64,000 nt of DNA from Paenibacillus sp. FSL R7-0204 (GTDB taxonomy: Bacteria > Bacillota > Bacilli > Paenibacillales > Paenibacillaceae), in NCBI RefSeq assembly GCF_038002225.1, contig NZ_JBBOCA010000001.1, positions 3,472,001 to 3,536,000 of the forward strand, in the 5' to 3' direction. The translations under genes and the position numbers were made by a program. Shown one piece after another: positions 8,329 through 16,085 of the stretch (position 1 is its first letter; each line of letters opens with the position of its first letter). Below the pieces are notes generated by a model, which worked only from the letters and a program-made list of their open reading frames with translations, was not told the origin of the DNA and did not search any database.

Positions 8329-10002
8329 ATGGCAGATATGCCTCAGCAACAGACGACTTCTAAAATACGCCAGCGGCAGATTATATCCGCTATCGCGGTG
8401 GAGGCGGAGCGCCGTCCACTGCTGTACAGCGGACTCTGGTTCCATGATGATGTACGGAACAACTTCTATTATGCGTCTTATCTGTTTGCCGCTGCGGTGG
8501 ATGATACGCTGGAGCTTCCGTTCAGCCGGGAGGATGCCAAGCGCAAGGCCGAGTCTGTCCTATTAGAAACAGTGAAGCTCCAGAACCGGATGCCGGGGAC
8601 CCCCCTGTATGGACATTGGCCGCTGGGGCTGCATCCCACTCCGGGAGAGGCGGCACCGCATGAGCTGCCGGTGGAGATTATGGGCAGTCTGATGGTCTGG
8701 TTCAACCGGCAATATTCCGGCCGGTTCAGTGCGGGACTGCGGGTGGCGTTCCATACGGCTATCGGCCATATCTACCGCAGCGCCTTTTTCCGTAAGCAGG
8801 TCGCGACCTTCGGCCATCACGAGGCGAAATATACGGCCGCGAAGCTGATCTTCGGCCAGCTGTTCGAGGACGATCTGTTGAGGGAGGACGGGCGGCACAG
8901 CCTGGAGCTGACGCTGGCGCATATCCGCGCAAAGGGAATGCCGGAGTATGGCAGCCTGCCGTGGTTCTGGCACTGGGTGCAGGCGTTCACCTGCGCCTGG
9001 GAGCTGGAAGAGGACAGCGGTGTAAAAGACCGGCTTGGCGAGATGCTGGATTTCCTGTGGACCGAGCGGAGCCAGTGGTACCTGCAAGGGGCCTGGGCGG
9101 GCGCGCATTCCCGGGGCTGGCCGCATGATGTTCCGGCAGACGGCAATCTGCTGCATGATTATGTCCAGTTCGGCGATTTCGAGCTGAAGGAGGAGATGCC
9201 CCGTACCGAATATGCAGGGTTCCTCTATTATGATGCGCCGGAAGAGGTGCGCTCCGCTGCCCTGAACCGCCGGTTACCGGTGGAGGTCTGCAAGAAGACT
9301 GAGAAGGTGGTTGCCGGTTCCCGGGAGCGCCAGCCAGCGCTGCATTCTTACGCCTATATCTGCAAGGATTACGCGGCAGGCGGGATGTGGGAGCGGGTGG
9401 AGGAATTCGACAATGAGCAGCTGCGCTGGGCCTTCTCGCTGCCGGTTCCGGCGGCGGCAGGTGTGAACCGGCTTTACTTTTTCCATCCGGGTCAAGGCTA
9501 TCAGCCGGGCGATCCCCGGCACCAGAGTCCTTATATGGAGGTGCTGTATCATCAGAACACGATCCTGTCGCTGTTCCCGGTGCCCGAAGGAGAGGACACG
9601 GCCATCGTCGGTGTGCTTCCGCCAGGCGAATGGATCAGGCAGCCCAAGGCGCTGCTTGGACATGCGGGCAATGTGTATTTTGCCGTCTATGTATCACATG
9701 AATATGAACTGCTGGAGCGGCAATCCTATCTGGAGGTAACGTCCAGGAACATGCCGGGAGGCGTCGTGGTCGAAGCGCTTAGCACAGATCAGGCGGCGGA
9801 GCTGGGAATACACAATCTTAAGGAATTTGCCGCAGCCGCTATGCAGCGGGCACCCGAATTTACGGACGGAGAGATCCTGTCGGCCGCGTATACGGCCTGG
9901 AGCGGCAATGAGCGTCTACAGCTCAGCATAGACAATAAGCATACGGGAATACAGTCGCTGATTAACGGCAAACCGGTATCATTCGAACATTATAAGGTCT
10001 AA
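8329..10002 (+). CDS. Unrecognised protein divergent from kduI, possible polysaccharide lyase or hydrolase
   Basis: A 557-residue soluble protein without signal peptide. GGAGGGTGA lies 8 nt before the ATG at 8329; the frame is open to 8251 but no better start is present there. Residues about 20-270 read as repeated amphipathic helices rich in W, H and Y (HDDVRNNFYYASYLF, LPWFWHWVQAFTCAWELEED), like an alpha/alpha toroid. Residues about 310-530 look beta-rich (HSYAYICKDYAAGGMWERVE, LYFFHPGQGYQPGD). That two-part design is used by heparinase II/III-like lyases and several hydrolases. I cannot assign a family. Its divergent position from kduI suggests action on uronate-containing oligosaccharides inside the cell, which is inference. 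Confidence 0.75.
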   Translation: MADMPQQQTTSKIRQRQIISAIAVEAERRPLLYSGLWFHDDVRNNFYYASYLFAAAVDDTLELPFSREDAKRKAESVLLETVKLQNRMPGTPLYGHWPLGLHPTPGEAAPHELPVEIMGSLMVWFNRQYSGRFSAGLRVAFHTAIGHIYRSAFFRKQVATFGHHEAKYTAAKLIFGQLFEDDLLREDGRHSLELTLAHIRAKGMPEYGSLPWFWHWVQAFTCAWELEEDSGVKDRLGEMLDFLWTERSQWYLQGAWAGAHSRGWPHDVPADGNLLHDYVQFGDFELKEEMPRTEYAGFLYYDAPEEVRSAALNRRLPVEVCKKTEKVVAGSRERQPALHSYAYICKDYAAGGMWERVEEFDNEQLRWAFSLPVPAAAGVNRLYFFHPGQGYQPGDPRHQSPYMEVLYHQNTILSLFPVPEGEDTAIVGVLPPGEWIRQPKALLGHAGNVYFAVYVSHEYELLERQSYLEVTSRNMPGGVVVEALSTDQAAELGIHNLKEFAAAAMQRAPEFTDGEILSAAYTAWSGNERLQLSIDNKHTGIQSLINGKPVSFEHYKV

Positions 10003-10044
10003 CCGGGACACTTCGCTCCCAGGGGATATTAAGATTTTTTCGGA

Positions 10045-10074
10045 TTGGAACTATCTCAAATTTTAAGCTACAAT
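10045..10074 (+). promoter_or_regulatory. Promoter of aspA
   Basis: TTGGAA (10045-10050) and TACAAT (10069-10074) are 18 bp apart. The predicted start near 10081 leaves a leader of about 160 nt before aspA, opening with a hairpin. Confidence 0.6.
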
Positions 10075-10081
10075 GACATAG

Positions 10082-10117
10082 AGCCCGGGGGTCAGCAATG
10101 GCTGCCGGGTTCTTTGC
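10082..10117 (+). terminator. Hairpin at the start of the aspA leader, terminator or attenuator
   Basis: AGCCCGG pairs with CCGGGTT and an inner CAGC pairs with GCTG, followed by TTCTTT. It could terminate transcription from the gene ending at 10002. Because it begins within a few bases of the predicted aspA start point, it could instead be a 5' stabilising or attenuating hairpin. Confidence 0.5.
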
Positions 10118-10241
10118 GCTACCCGCATAGGCCTTAAGCATGGCGCAGCAATGAAGGTAATATCTTTAGGGCTGCAAGGAAAGAATAAGTTGATTAATTT
10201 GCAGCTGAGGATCTACTACTGAAGACATGGGGGAGAGCAGG

Positions 10242-11666
10242 ATGACAGAGACAGAATATCGGCTGGAGAAGGATTTTTTGGGCAGCAAGCAGGTGGAGCA
10301 TCAGGCCTATTACGGGATACAGACCCTCCGGGCGGTGGAGAATTTCCCTATTACAGGCTACCGTGTGCACCATGAATTAATCAAGGCGATGGGGATTGTC
10401 AAAAAATCCGCTGCGCTCGCCAACATGGAAATCGGCCGCCTCTATAAGGGCCTGGGTAAGGTCATCGTCCAAGCGGCAGACGAGGTGATTGCGGGGAACT
10501 GGGATGAGCAGTTCATCGTGGATCCGATTCAAGGCGGCGCGGGCACCTCGCTGAATATGAATGCCAATGAAGTGATTGCGAACCGTGCGCTGGAGCTGCT
10601 GGGCAAGGCCAAGGGGGATTACCTGCAGCTTAGTCCGAACACTCATGTGAATATGGCGCAATCAACGAACGATGCTTTTCCGACGGCCATTCATATTGCC
10701 ACGCTATCGCTGCTGGAGCAGCTGCTGATTACGATGCGGACGATGCACGGGGTGTTTTTGCAGAAGGCGGCTGAATTCGATTCCGTGATCAAAATGGGGC
10801 GGACCCATTTGCAGGATGCGGTGCCAATCCGTCTCGGACAGGAATTCGAGGCGTACAGCCGGGTGCTGGAGCGTGATATTCAGCGGATCGAGCATACGCG
10901 CGGCCATCTGTATGAGGTGAACATGGGCGCGACCGCCGTGGGCACCGGACTGAACGCCGATCCCCGGTATATTACGCGTGTCGTCGAGCTGCTGGCTGAG
11001 ATCAGCGGTCTGCCGCTGGTCAGCGCGGAGCATCTGGTGGATGCTACGCAGAACACGGATGCTTATACCGAAGTCTCGGCCTCGCTTAAGGTCTGCATGA
11101 TGAATATGTCCAAAATCGCCAATGATCTGCGCCTGATGGCCTCCGGCCCGCGCTCCGGCTTCAATGAAATAACGCTGCCGGCCCGCCAGCCGGGATCATC
11201 CATCATGCCCGGCAAGGTGAATCCGGTGATGGCCGAGGTGATTAACCAGGTGGCTTTTCAGGTGATCGGCAATGATCATACGATCTGTCTTGCCGCTCAG
11301 GCCGGTCAACTGGAGCTGAACGTTATGGAGCCGGTGATGGTGTTCAATCTGATTCAGTCGATTAGCATTATGAACAATTCCTTCCGGGTGTTCACCGACT
11401 ATTGTCTGGCAGGGATTGAAGCCAACAAGGAGAAGCTTGCGCGTGAGGTGGAGAGAAGCGTTGGTATCATTACTGCCGTGAACCCGCATCTGGGGTATGA
11501 GGTCGTCTCGCGGATTGCCAGGGAAGCTATTCTGACCGGAGAATCGGTACGGGCCTTGTGTCTGAAGTACAATGTGCTGAGCGAAGAGGAGCTGAACCTG
11601 ATTCTGGACCCGTATGAAATGACCCATCCCGGCATCGCGGGGGCCGCGCTTTTGAATCATGAATAA
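10242..11666 (+). CDS. aspA: Aspartate ammonia-lyase
   Basis: A 474-residue member of the fumarase/aspartase superfamily that deaminates L-aspartate to fumarate and ammonia. The signature loop GSSIMPGKVNPV (catalytic serine) is present near residue 315, with the earlier conserved TNDAFPTAIHIA and GRTHLQDAVPIRLGQE blocks. Aspartase rather than fumarase is favoured by the overall pattern and the YRLEKDFLGSKQVEHQAYYG N-terminus. The start at 10242 is chosen because GGGGGAG lies 6 nt upstream; an ATG at 10227 overlaps that site. It is a single-gene unit with its own promoter. Confidence 0.92.
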   Translation: MTETEYRLEKDFLGSKQVEHQAYYGIQTLRAVENFPITGYRVHHELIKAMGIVKKSAALANMEIGRLYKGLGKVIVQAADEVIAGNWDEQFIVDPIQGGAGTSLNMNANEVIANRALELLGKAKGDYLQLSPNTHVNMAQSTNDAFPTAIHIATLSLLEQLLITMRTMHGVFLQKAAEFDSVIKMGRTHLQDAVPIRLGQEFEAYSRVLERDIQRIEHTRGHLYEVNMGATAVGTGLNADPRYITRVVELLAEISGLPLVSAEHLVDATQNTDAYTEVSASLKVCMMNMSKIANDLRLMASGPRSGFNEITLPARQPGSSIMPGKVNPVMAEVINQVAFQVIGNDHTICLAAQAGQLELNVMEPVMVFNLIQSISIMNNSFRVFTDYCLAGIEANKEKLAREVERSVGIITAVNPHLGYEVVSRIAREAILTGESVRALCLKYNVLSEEELNLILDPYEMTHPGIAGAALLNHE

Positions 11667-11701
11667 TAATCGTGATTTGTGTAAAATCAGGCTTCCGCTC
11701 A

Positions 11702-11710
11702 TGGTATAAT
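11702..11710 (+). promoter_or_regulatory. Extended -10 promoter before the YolD-like gene
   Basis: TGGTATAAT is a TGnTATAAT extended -10 element with no good -35 box at 17-18 bp. It lies 63 bp upstream of the GTG start. Confidence 0.6.
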
Positions 11711-11772
11711 AGACACGAGCATTTACACCGGGCATGATCCTATATTCTGTAATGGCTTACTGGAGGCAAAGT

Positions 11773-12024
11773 GTGGCGAAGGCAAAAGTGGCAAAACGTC
11801 CCACCCGCGACGAATTCGTGCTTGAGGAGCTGGGCAACCAGCTGGTAGAGGCGAAGCAGGAGGATTCCGAGATTCTGCTGACGGTCTGGGGGAAGGAAGA
11901 AGAGGTGCGCGGAGTGATTGTAGAGATGGATTCGCGAACCGGCAGGGTGCATGTCAGAAATAATGAAGAGATTATCAAGGTGCCGTTCATGGACATTATG
12001 CAAATCAATTACCCCCGGGACTAG
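11773..12024 (+). CDS. YolD-like family protein
   Basis: An 83-residue protein whose second half (ILLTVWGKEEEVRGVIVEMD, then VHVRNNEEIIKVPFMDIMQI) matches the beta-barrel pattern of the YolD-like family. YolD proteins are often encoded with Y-family DNA polymerases; none is present here, so the role is open. The GTG start at 11773 has GGAGG 6 nt upstream; an in-frame ATG at 11734 lacks a site. The ybaK gene starts 12 bp downstream, so the two form an operon. Confidence 0.7.
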   Translation: MAKAKVAKRPTRDEFVLEELGNQLVEAKQEDSEILLTVWGKEEEVRGVIVEMDSRTGRVHVRNNEEIIKVPFMDIMQINYPRD

Positions 12025-12036
12025 GGGGAGCGGCAG

Positions 12037-12507
12037 ATGAACAAAACGAATGCCATGCGCATACTGGATGCAAGGAAGATAAGCTACACCATTCATAGCT
12101 ACGACAATGAGGACGGACTCATTCACGGAACAGCGGTTGCAGAGAAGATTGGTCTGCCTCCTGAAGTAGTATTCAAGACACTGGTCGCACACAGCGGGCC
12201 GCAGCCGTACGTCTATGTGATCCCTGTTGCTGAGGAGCTGGATCTGAAGCGAGCCGCCAGAGCTGCCGGAGTGAAGAAGATCGAGCTGCTGCCGCTGAAG
12301 GACCTGCTGAAGTACACGGGATATGTGCGCGGAGGCTGTTCCCCTGTCGGGATGAAGAAGCTTTACCCTACGTTCATTCACAGCAGTGCGGCGGAGCTTG
12401 AGACAATCGCGGTCAGCGCAGGCCGGATCGGCGTTCAGATGGAGCTTGAGCCGAAGCTGCTGGCTGAAGAGGTGTCTGCGGTTTTTGCAGAGTTGATTAA
12501 AGAGTAA
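12037..12507 (+). CDS. ybaK: Cys-tRNA(Pro) deacylase, YbaK/EbsC family
   Basis: A 156-residue protein of the YbaK/ProX editing fold. It keeps the family blocks ARKISYTIHSYDNEDG, VVFKTLVAHSG (catalytic-site lysine) and GYVRGGCSPVGMKK. These proteins hydrolyse Cys-tRNA(Pro) mischarged by prolyl-tRNA synthetase. The length is typical. It is the second gene of a two-gene operon closed by a strong terminator 12 bp downstream. Confidence 0.9.
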   Translation: MNKTNAMRILDARKISYTIHSYDNEDGLIHGTAVAEKIGLPPEVVFKTLVAHSGPQPYVYVIPVAEELDLKRAARAAGVKKIELLPLKDLLKYTGYVRGGCSPVGMKKLYPTFIHSSAAELETIAVSAGRIGVQMELEPKLLAEEVSAVFAELIKE

Positions 12508-12519
12508 ATGTAACGAATA

Positions 12520-12557
12520 AAGCCGGAACTCCTATGTGTGTAGGGGTTCCGGCTTTT
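12520..12557. terminator. Bidirectional terminator between ybaK and the phosphotransferase-fold gene
   Basis: A 15-bp stem (AAGCCGGAAC...CCTA paired with TAGG...GTTCCGGCTT) with a 6-nt loop and TTTT tail lies between two convergent genes. Confidence 0.9.
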
Positions 12558-12560
12558 GCT

Positions 12561-13376
12561 TCAAGCAGTAGTCCATTCGCTGTAATGGTCCGCTATGAAT
12601 TGCAGCTCGCGCTCATAGTGGGCCAGGTGGCCTTCTTCTACCATTTGGACAAAAGCTGGGTTGCCTGCCTCGGCCTCCTTCTTCAGCGTATCGCACATAG
12701 CCCTGAGCCGCCGGGTCAGCCAGTCATGCAGATCTTCAGGGACAGGGAGTCTATAGGCTTCGAAAAACAGCTTAATCCGCCGCTGCCGGTCTGCCGCATG
12801 CAGGTCTGCCTGGTAAGGTACCGTGGAGCCTGTCAGATAGTCGGGTGCAAAACCGGCGAGCGGTACTGAGGTGTAGAGGGTATAGGCAATATCCCATAGG
12901 CGCGGGCCCGGACCGGCCATGTCGAAATCAATCAGCGCCACGGGCGCACCATGCTGAAACACCACGTTGTACAGCGCCGCGTCATTATGGCAGATCACTT
13001 CATGTGCCGCGGGATCGGCATAGGGGAGCTGCCACTCCGTATGTATACTAGTCGGTACGAAACCCTCTGTTGCATCATGATAGCTGCGTAACAGGCGGGC
13101 CAGGCCCGTAAGGGTCTCTTCAGACCACATGTACGGTTCCAGCTCAGGATAAGCGTTGCCCGGAACCTCGCCGGGAAGAAAGGATAGGATTTCGCGCCCA
13201 GCTTCATCTACACCCAGGAATCTGGGTGCTCCTGCGAAATTCTGCTGCTCCAAATGCTGTAGCAGTGCATGAATACTTGTGCTCCAGCTCCCAGTGGGAC
13301 GGCGGACGGTGTCTGCCTTGCGGATGATCTCATTTACATTTCCGCCGGTTAACTTCTCTTCATCGTAGTGGTTCAT
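12561..13376 (-). CDS. Aminoglycoside phosphotransferase-fold (APH/choline kinase-like) protein
   Basis: A 271-residue protein with the kinase-like catalytic loop ICHNDAALYNVVF (HxDxxxxN, about residues 129-139) and the metal-binding LIDFDMAGPGPRLWDIAY block downstream. The N-terminal phosphate-binding part is present but divergent (GGNVNEIIRKADTVRRPTG). Members phosphorylate small alcohols, sugars or aminoglycosides; the substrate here is unknown and resistance should not be assumed. It is convergent with ybaK. The DUF218 gene lies 61 bp upstream on the same strand. Confidence 0.82.
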   Translation of the reverse strand: MNHYDEEKLTGGNVNEIIRKADTVRRPTGSWSTSIHALLQHLEQQNFAGAPRFLGVDEAGREILSFLPGEVPGNAYPELEPYMWSEETLTGLARLLRSYHDATEGFVPTSIHTEWQLPYADPAAHEVICHNDAALYNVVFQHGAPVALIDFDMAGPGPRLWDIAYTLYTSVPLAGFAPDYLTGSTVPYQADLHAADRQRRIKLFFEAYRLPVPEDLHDWLTRRLRAMCDTLKKEAEAGNPAFVQMVEEGHLAHYERELQFIADHYSEWTTA

Positions 13377-13437
13377 TGGTTTAAGGTACCTCGCTTTCTG
13401 TGCTGAGCGTGCGGCCGCGTGCAGCCGGCTGCAGGGG

Positions 13438-14190
13438 TCAAGGCAGCAGCTTCGCGGCTATTAATCCCAGATACTCCTTCAGCGCCAGTCCGGTTGTGGA
13501 GACGGCTCCGGCAGACGGAGTGAATTTGCTTACATAGAGGGACATAGGGCGGCTGGCCTGGAAATCGACCGGAAAAGCCTGCGGCGTAAGTCCGGCATGC
13601 CCGAACTGGACCATGCTTCGCGGCATATGGAAGCCTGACGTCACTAGAACGGGACGGCTGAAGCCATGCTCCTGCATGAGCTTCGCGGTGTTGACCGCAT
13701 TCTGCTCCGTATTGAGCGAGCGGTTCTCCGGCAGGATATCCTCTGCGGAGATGCCGAGGCCGATGAGCTGCCGCCGGGCGATATCCGCTTCATTGCCGCT
13801 GTCGGCGAATACCTGTCCCCCGGAGAAAATAATTGGCAGGCCGGTCTCGCGGTACAGCCGCGCAGCCGCCAGCAGCCGGTTCGCCGCCGGACCGGACATA
13901 TTGCCCTGCCCGTCCAGATCCGGGGTGCCGGAGGTGGCCCCGCCGCCGAGGATTACGATCACATCCCCCTCAGCGGAAGCAGGCTGAGGGTACTTCCGCT
14001 CCAGGCTCCCAATCAGCGTGTCGGCGACAGCAGAGGTCATCGACAGATAGAGCAGGAGCGTGACCGCCAGCAGCACGATTGCGGGACGGCGGCTATTTTT
14101 CCACAGCCAGACCACCATGCCCAGCAGCAGCAGGACGAATATCCCGGGCGGCAGGACAAAGCTGTATACGAATTTAATGAGATAGATCAT
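13438..14190 (-). CDS. YdcF/ElyC family (DUF218) membrane protein
   Basis: A 250-residue protein with two N-terminal membrane spans (about residues 4-28 and 36-56) and an extracellular DUF218 domain: VIVILGGGATSGTPD, AARLYRETGLPIIFSGGQ, ENRSLNTEQNAVNTAKLM and LVTSGFHMPRSM. DUF218 proteins such as ElyC and SanA act in envelope biogenesis, but their chemistry is not settled. The start at 14190 is preferred because the next 12 upstream codons lack membrane character, although an ATG at 14226 is possible. A perfect 14-bp palindrome (13420-13433) lies between it and the next gene. Confidence 0.82.
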   Translation of the reverse strand: MIYLIKFVYSFVLPPGIFVLLLLGMVVWLWKNSRRPAIVLLAVTLLLYLSMTSAVADTLIGSLERKYPQPASAEGDVIVILGGGATSGTPDLDGQGNMSGPAANRLLAAARLYRETGLPIIFSGGQVFADSGNEADIARRQLIGLGISAEDILPENRSLNTEQNAVNTAKLMQEHGFSRPVLVTSGFHMPRSMVQFGHAGLTPQAFPVDFQASRPMSLYVSKFTPSAGAVSTTGLALKEYLGLIAAKLLP

Positions 14191-14404
14191 ACGGTCACCA
14201 ACTTTTAAACATAGGATATAAGACATTTAACATAAAATCACCCGCATAGCAGGTCCATTCCAGTTGCATGGTACCACGGGTCCGGCTGGAGTTCCCGGCT
14301 TCACCCGGATGATTTGGTGATTTGATGATCCGGCGATTCAGTGCTGCGCTGTTTCGTGCTTCATACGCATTTCATGCGCGCTCTCGGTGAGCCTACAACT
14401 GAGG

Positions 14405-14581
14405 TGGACTGAGATTCCGCTATTTTGCAAAAATCAAGCTTGATAGGGTCGAAACGGACTGAGATTCCGCTATCTTGTACTTTTGAGCCTTAAAGGACAC
14501 ATGTTAGGACGTATAACGGAATCTCAGTCCGCTCAGCCCGGAATTTCACCTGATTTACGCAAATAACGGAATCTCAGTCCT
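14405..14581. repeat. Symmetric four-unit intergenic repeat element, 50-76-50 bp spacing
   Basis: Four copies of a 20-bp unit with core GGACTGAGATTCCG: plus strand at 14405 and 14455, minus strand ending at 14531 and 14581. Each like-oriented pair is 50 bp apart, the inner pair 76 bp, and both pairs share an exact symmetry centre at 14493. The element fills most of the 403-bp gap between two minus-strand genes and could fold into a long interrupted hairpin. The element at 36399 has the same spacing with a different core. The rest of the gap (14191-14404) shows nothing else recognisable. Confidence 0.8.
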
Positions 14582-14593
14582 CTTGATGGTCAG

Positions 14594-14944
14594 TTAGAGA
14601 GTCATATAGGCGGCAGGGTTCAGCGAATCACATTCAATCATAACCGCTGTCAATCCTGAATCTGTGCGGGTCTCATGCCACTCCCCTTGCTTCCAAAAGA
14701 CAGCTTGGCCCGCACTAACAGCTGTGAATTCCGCTTCCTCTCCCCGCACATATCCTTCACCGTTCAGAATCAGCAGCAGTTGTGAAGAAGCAGCCTGATG
14801 ATACCCGATGATTCCTTGCTCACCTAGATATACGCAGCCTATATGAGCTTGCTCTTCTGTCTGAATGATCCGGGAGAGGATGAAGTCGGACTGGAAGGCG
14901 GAGATGGATTTACCGGTATCTATGCCGAAATGATAGATCTCCAT
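14594..14944 (-). CDS. Cupin-domain protein downstream of an AraC regulator
   Basis: A 116-residue single-domain cupin: the LGEQGIIGYHQAASSQLLLI and VSAGQAVFWKQGEWHET blocks correspond to the two cupin motifs, with the usual first-motif His pair reduced to one histidine. It may bind a sugar or simply be a structural sensor; no reaction can be assigned. GGAGG precedes the ATG, whose first base is the last base of the upstream AraC stop codon (TAATG), so translation is coupled. It probably assists the AraC regulator or the GH52 xylosidase pathway. Confidence 0.75.
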   Translation of the reverse strand: MEIYHFGIDTGKSISAFQSDFILSRIIQTEEQAHIGCVYLGEQGIIGYHQAASSQLLLILNGEGYVRGEEAEFTAVSAGQAVFWKQGEWHETRTDSGLTAVMIECDSLNPAAYMTL

Positions 14945-15912
14945 TAGACACCTCCTTGTGTGTGCTTCCCGGTGAACAACGCGTGCCCTTCCGTCTTGCC
15001 CGGCTCTTCCGTAAGCTGGCGGTAGCCCATGGGGGGCAGGCCGGTCCAGCGCTTGAACTGCTTGCTGAAATGAGAGACATCGCGGTAGCCCAGCCGATAG
15101 GCGATGCTCTCCACAGACAGGTTGTTATCCAGCAACAGCAGCTTGGCATGGCGGATAATGAGATCGGAGAGATACTGTCTGGGAGGCAGCCCGTAGATCT
15201 GCCGGAAGGCGCGGTTGCAGTGGTTGGGGCTGTAGCCAAGCCTGGCCGCAATCTCCTCGATGCTTCCGGCTCTGCTGCCTGTTGCTGCAGCTGTGAAGAC
15301 GGATTCCTGCAGCAGCCCTTCAATGGCATTCGCCAGGGCGACGGTCTTCTCCGTCACTCCCGGTAGGGTGCTCCGGGCAGGAGAAGGCAGGGCAGCCAGC
15401 ACCCAGCCGCTAAGGGCGGCGAAGAACTGGAGCGAAGCGTTCAGCATCACCAGCCGGCCCCGCTGCGCATCACTGGCCTCCGGGAGAATGGTCGAGCGGA
15501 TGATCTCATCCAGGGAGGAGCGGATCGCCTTCAGCTCCGGAGTGTCTCCACTCAGACTGACAGTATCCATCGTCATTAAGGAGCGGCGCAGAACCAGATC
15601 GTCAATGTCGAAGTGCAGGCAGTAATAAGACATCTCATCCCCTGAGGCTGCGCCCAGACTGGAGTGCAGCACACCGGGGCGGATGAACAGAATGTGGCCG
15701 CTCTCCTGGATGTAGGATTGTCCGCCTACGGCCATGTGCTGCCAGCCCTGCAGAACGATGTTGATCTCGAACATCGGGTGAGTGTGTGCCGGATATTGCC
15801 ACTCTCTGTTCACCTTGCGCCAGTGGGCGGCGAAGAGATGGAAGGCAGCTTGAACATCCGGGGACATGCGTCCGTCCATGGAATGCTGTGTGCCGGGATC
15901 TAATACGTTCAT
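14944..15912 (-). CDS. AraC-family regulator, divergent from the GH52 beta-xylosidase
   Basis: A 322-residue regulator with an N-terminal cupin-like sensor (YPAHTHPMFEINIVLQGWQ, then GHILFIRPGVLHS) and a C-terminal pair of helix-turn-helices (about residues 210-305: IEEIAARLGYSPNHCNRAFR, and SVESIAYRLGYRDVSHFSKQ). It probably activates the divergent xylosidase gene in response to xylose or xylo-oligosaccharides, an inference from position. The ribosome-binding site AGAGG lies 6 nt upstream. It overlaps the cupin gene by one base. Confidence 0.9.
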   Translation of the reverse strand: MNVLDPGTQHSMDGRMSPDVQAAFHLFAAHWRKVNREWQYPAHTHPMFEINIVLQGWQHMAVGGQSYIQESGHILFIRPGVLHSSLGAASGDEMSYYCLHFDIDDLVLRRSLMTMDTVSLSGDTPELKAIRSSLDEIIRSTILPEASDAQRGRLVMLNASLQFFAALSGWVLAALPSPARSTLPGVTEKTVALANAIEGLLQESVFTAAATGSRAGSIEEIAARLGYSPNHCNRAFRQIYGLPPRQYLSDLIIRHAKLLLLDNNLSVESIAYRLGYRDVSHFSKQFKRWTGLPPMGYRQLTEEPGKTEGHALFTGKHTQGGV

Positions 15913-15944
15913 GTTTAACCTCTTCTTTGTTAAAAGATGGATCT

Positions 15945-15950
15945 ATTATA
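15945..15950 (-). promoter_or_regulatory. -10 box of the AraC-cupin operon
   Basis: On the minus strand TGCTATAAT is an extended -10 element 33 bp upstream of the AraC start. No convincing -35 box accompanies it, and no clear promoter for the divergent xylosidase was found in 15951-16085. Confidence 0.5.
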
Positions 15951-16085
15951 GCATAGGCCGCTGCGTCCGATTGATTTGTCCAAATAATTGGCGGCTTTGC
16001 GCCTGTTGCCTGAGAGGAGGTAACGCTAACATAGAGCTAGAGCCCGGCATTGCCGGGACACAGCTGGAGGGAGTGTATATACTGT

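Noticed and set aside
10081..10241. Riboswitch or T-box in the aspA leader
   Set aside because: Only simple hairpins are visible; none of the conserved T-box or riboswitch core sequences were found.
12561..13376. Aminoglycoside resistance gene
   Set aside because: The fold is shared with many housekeeping kinases; no resistance-specific subgroup pattern was seen.
13420..13433. 14-bp palindrome TGCAGCCGGCTGCA between the DUF218 and phosphotransferase-fold genes
   Set aside because: Too short and without a T-tail to be called a terminator; may be chance in GC-rich DNA.
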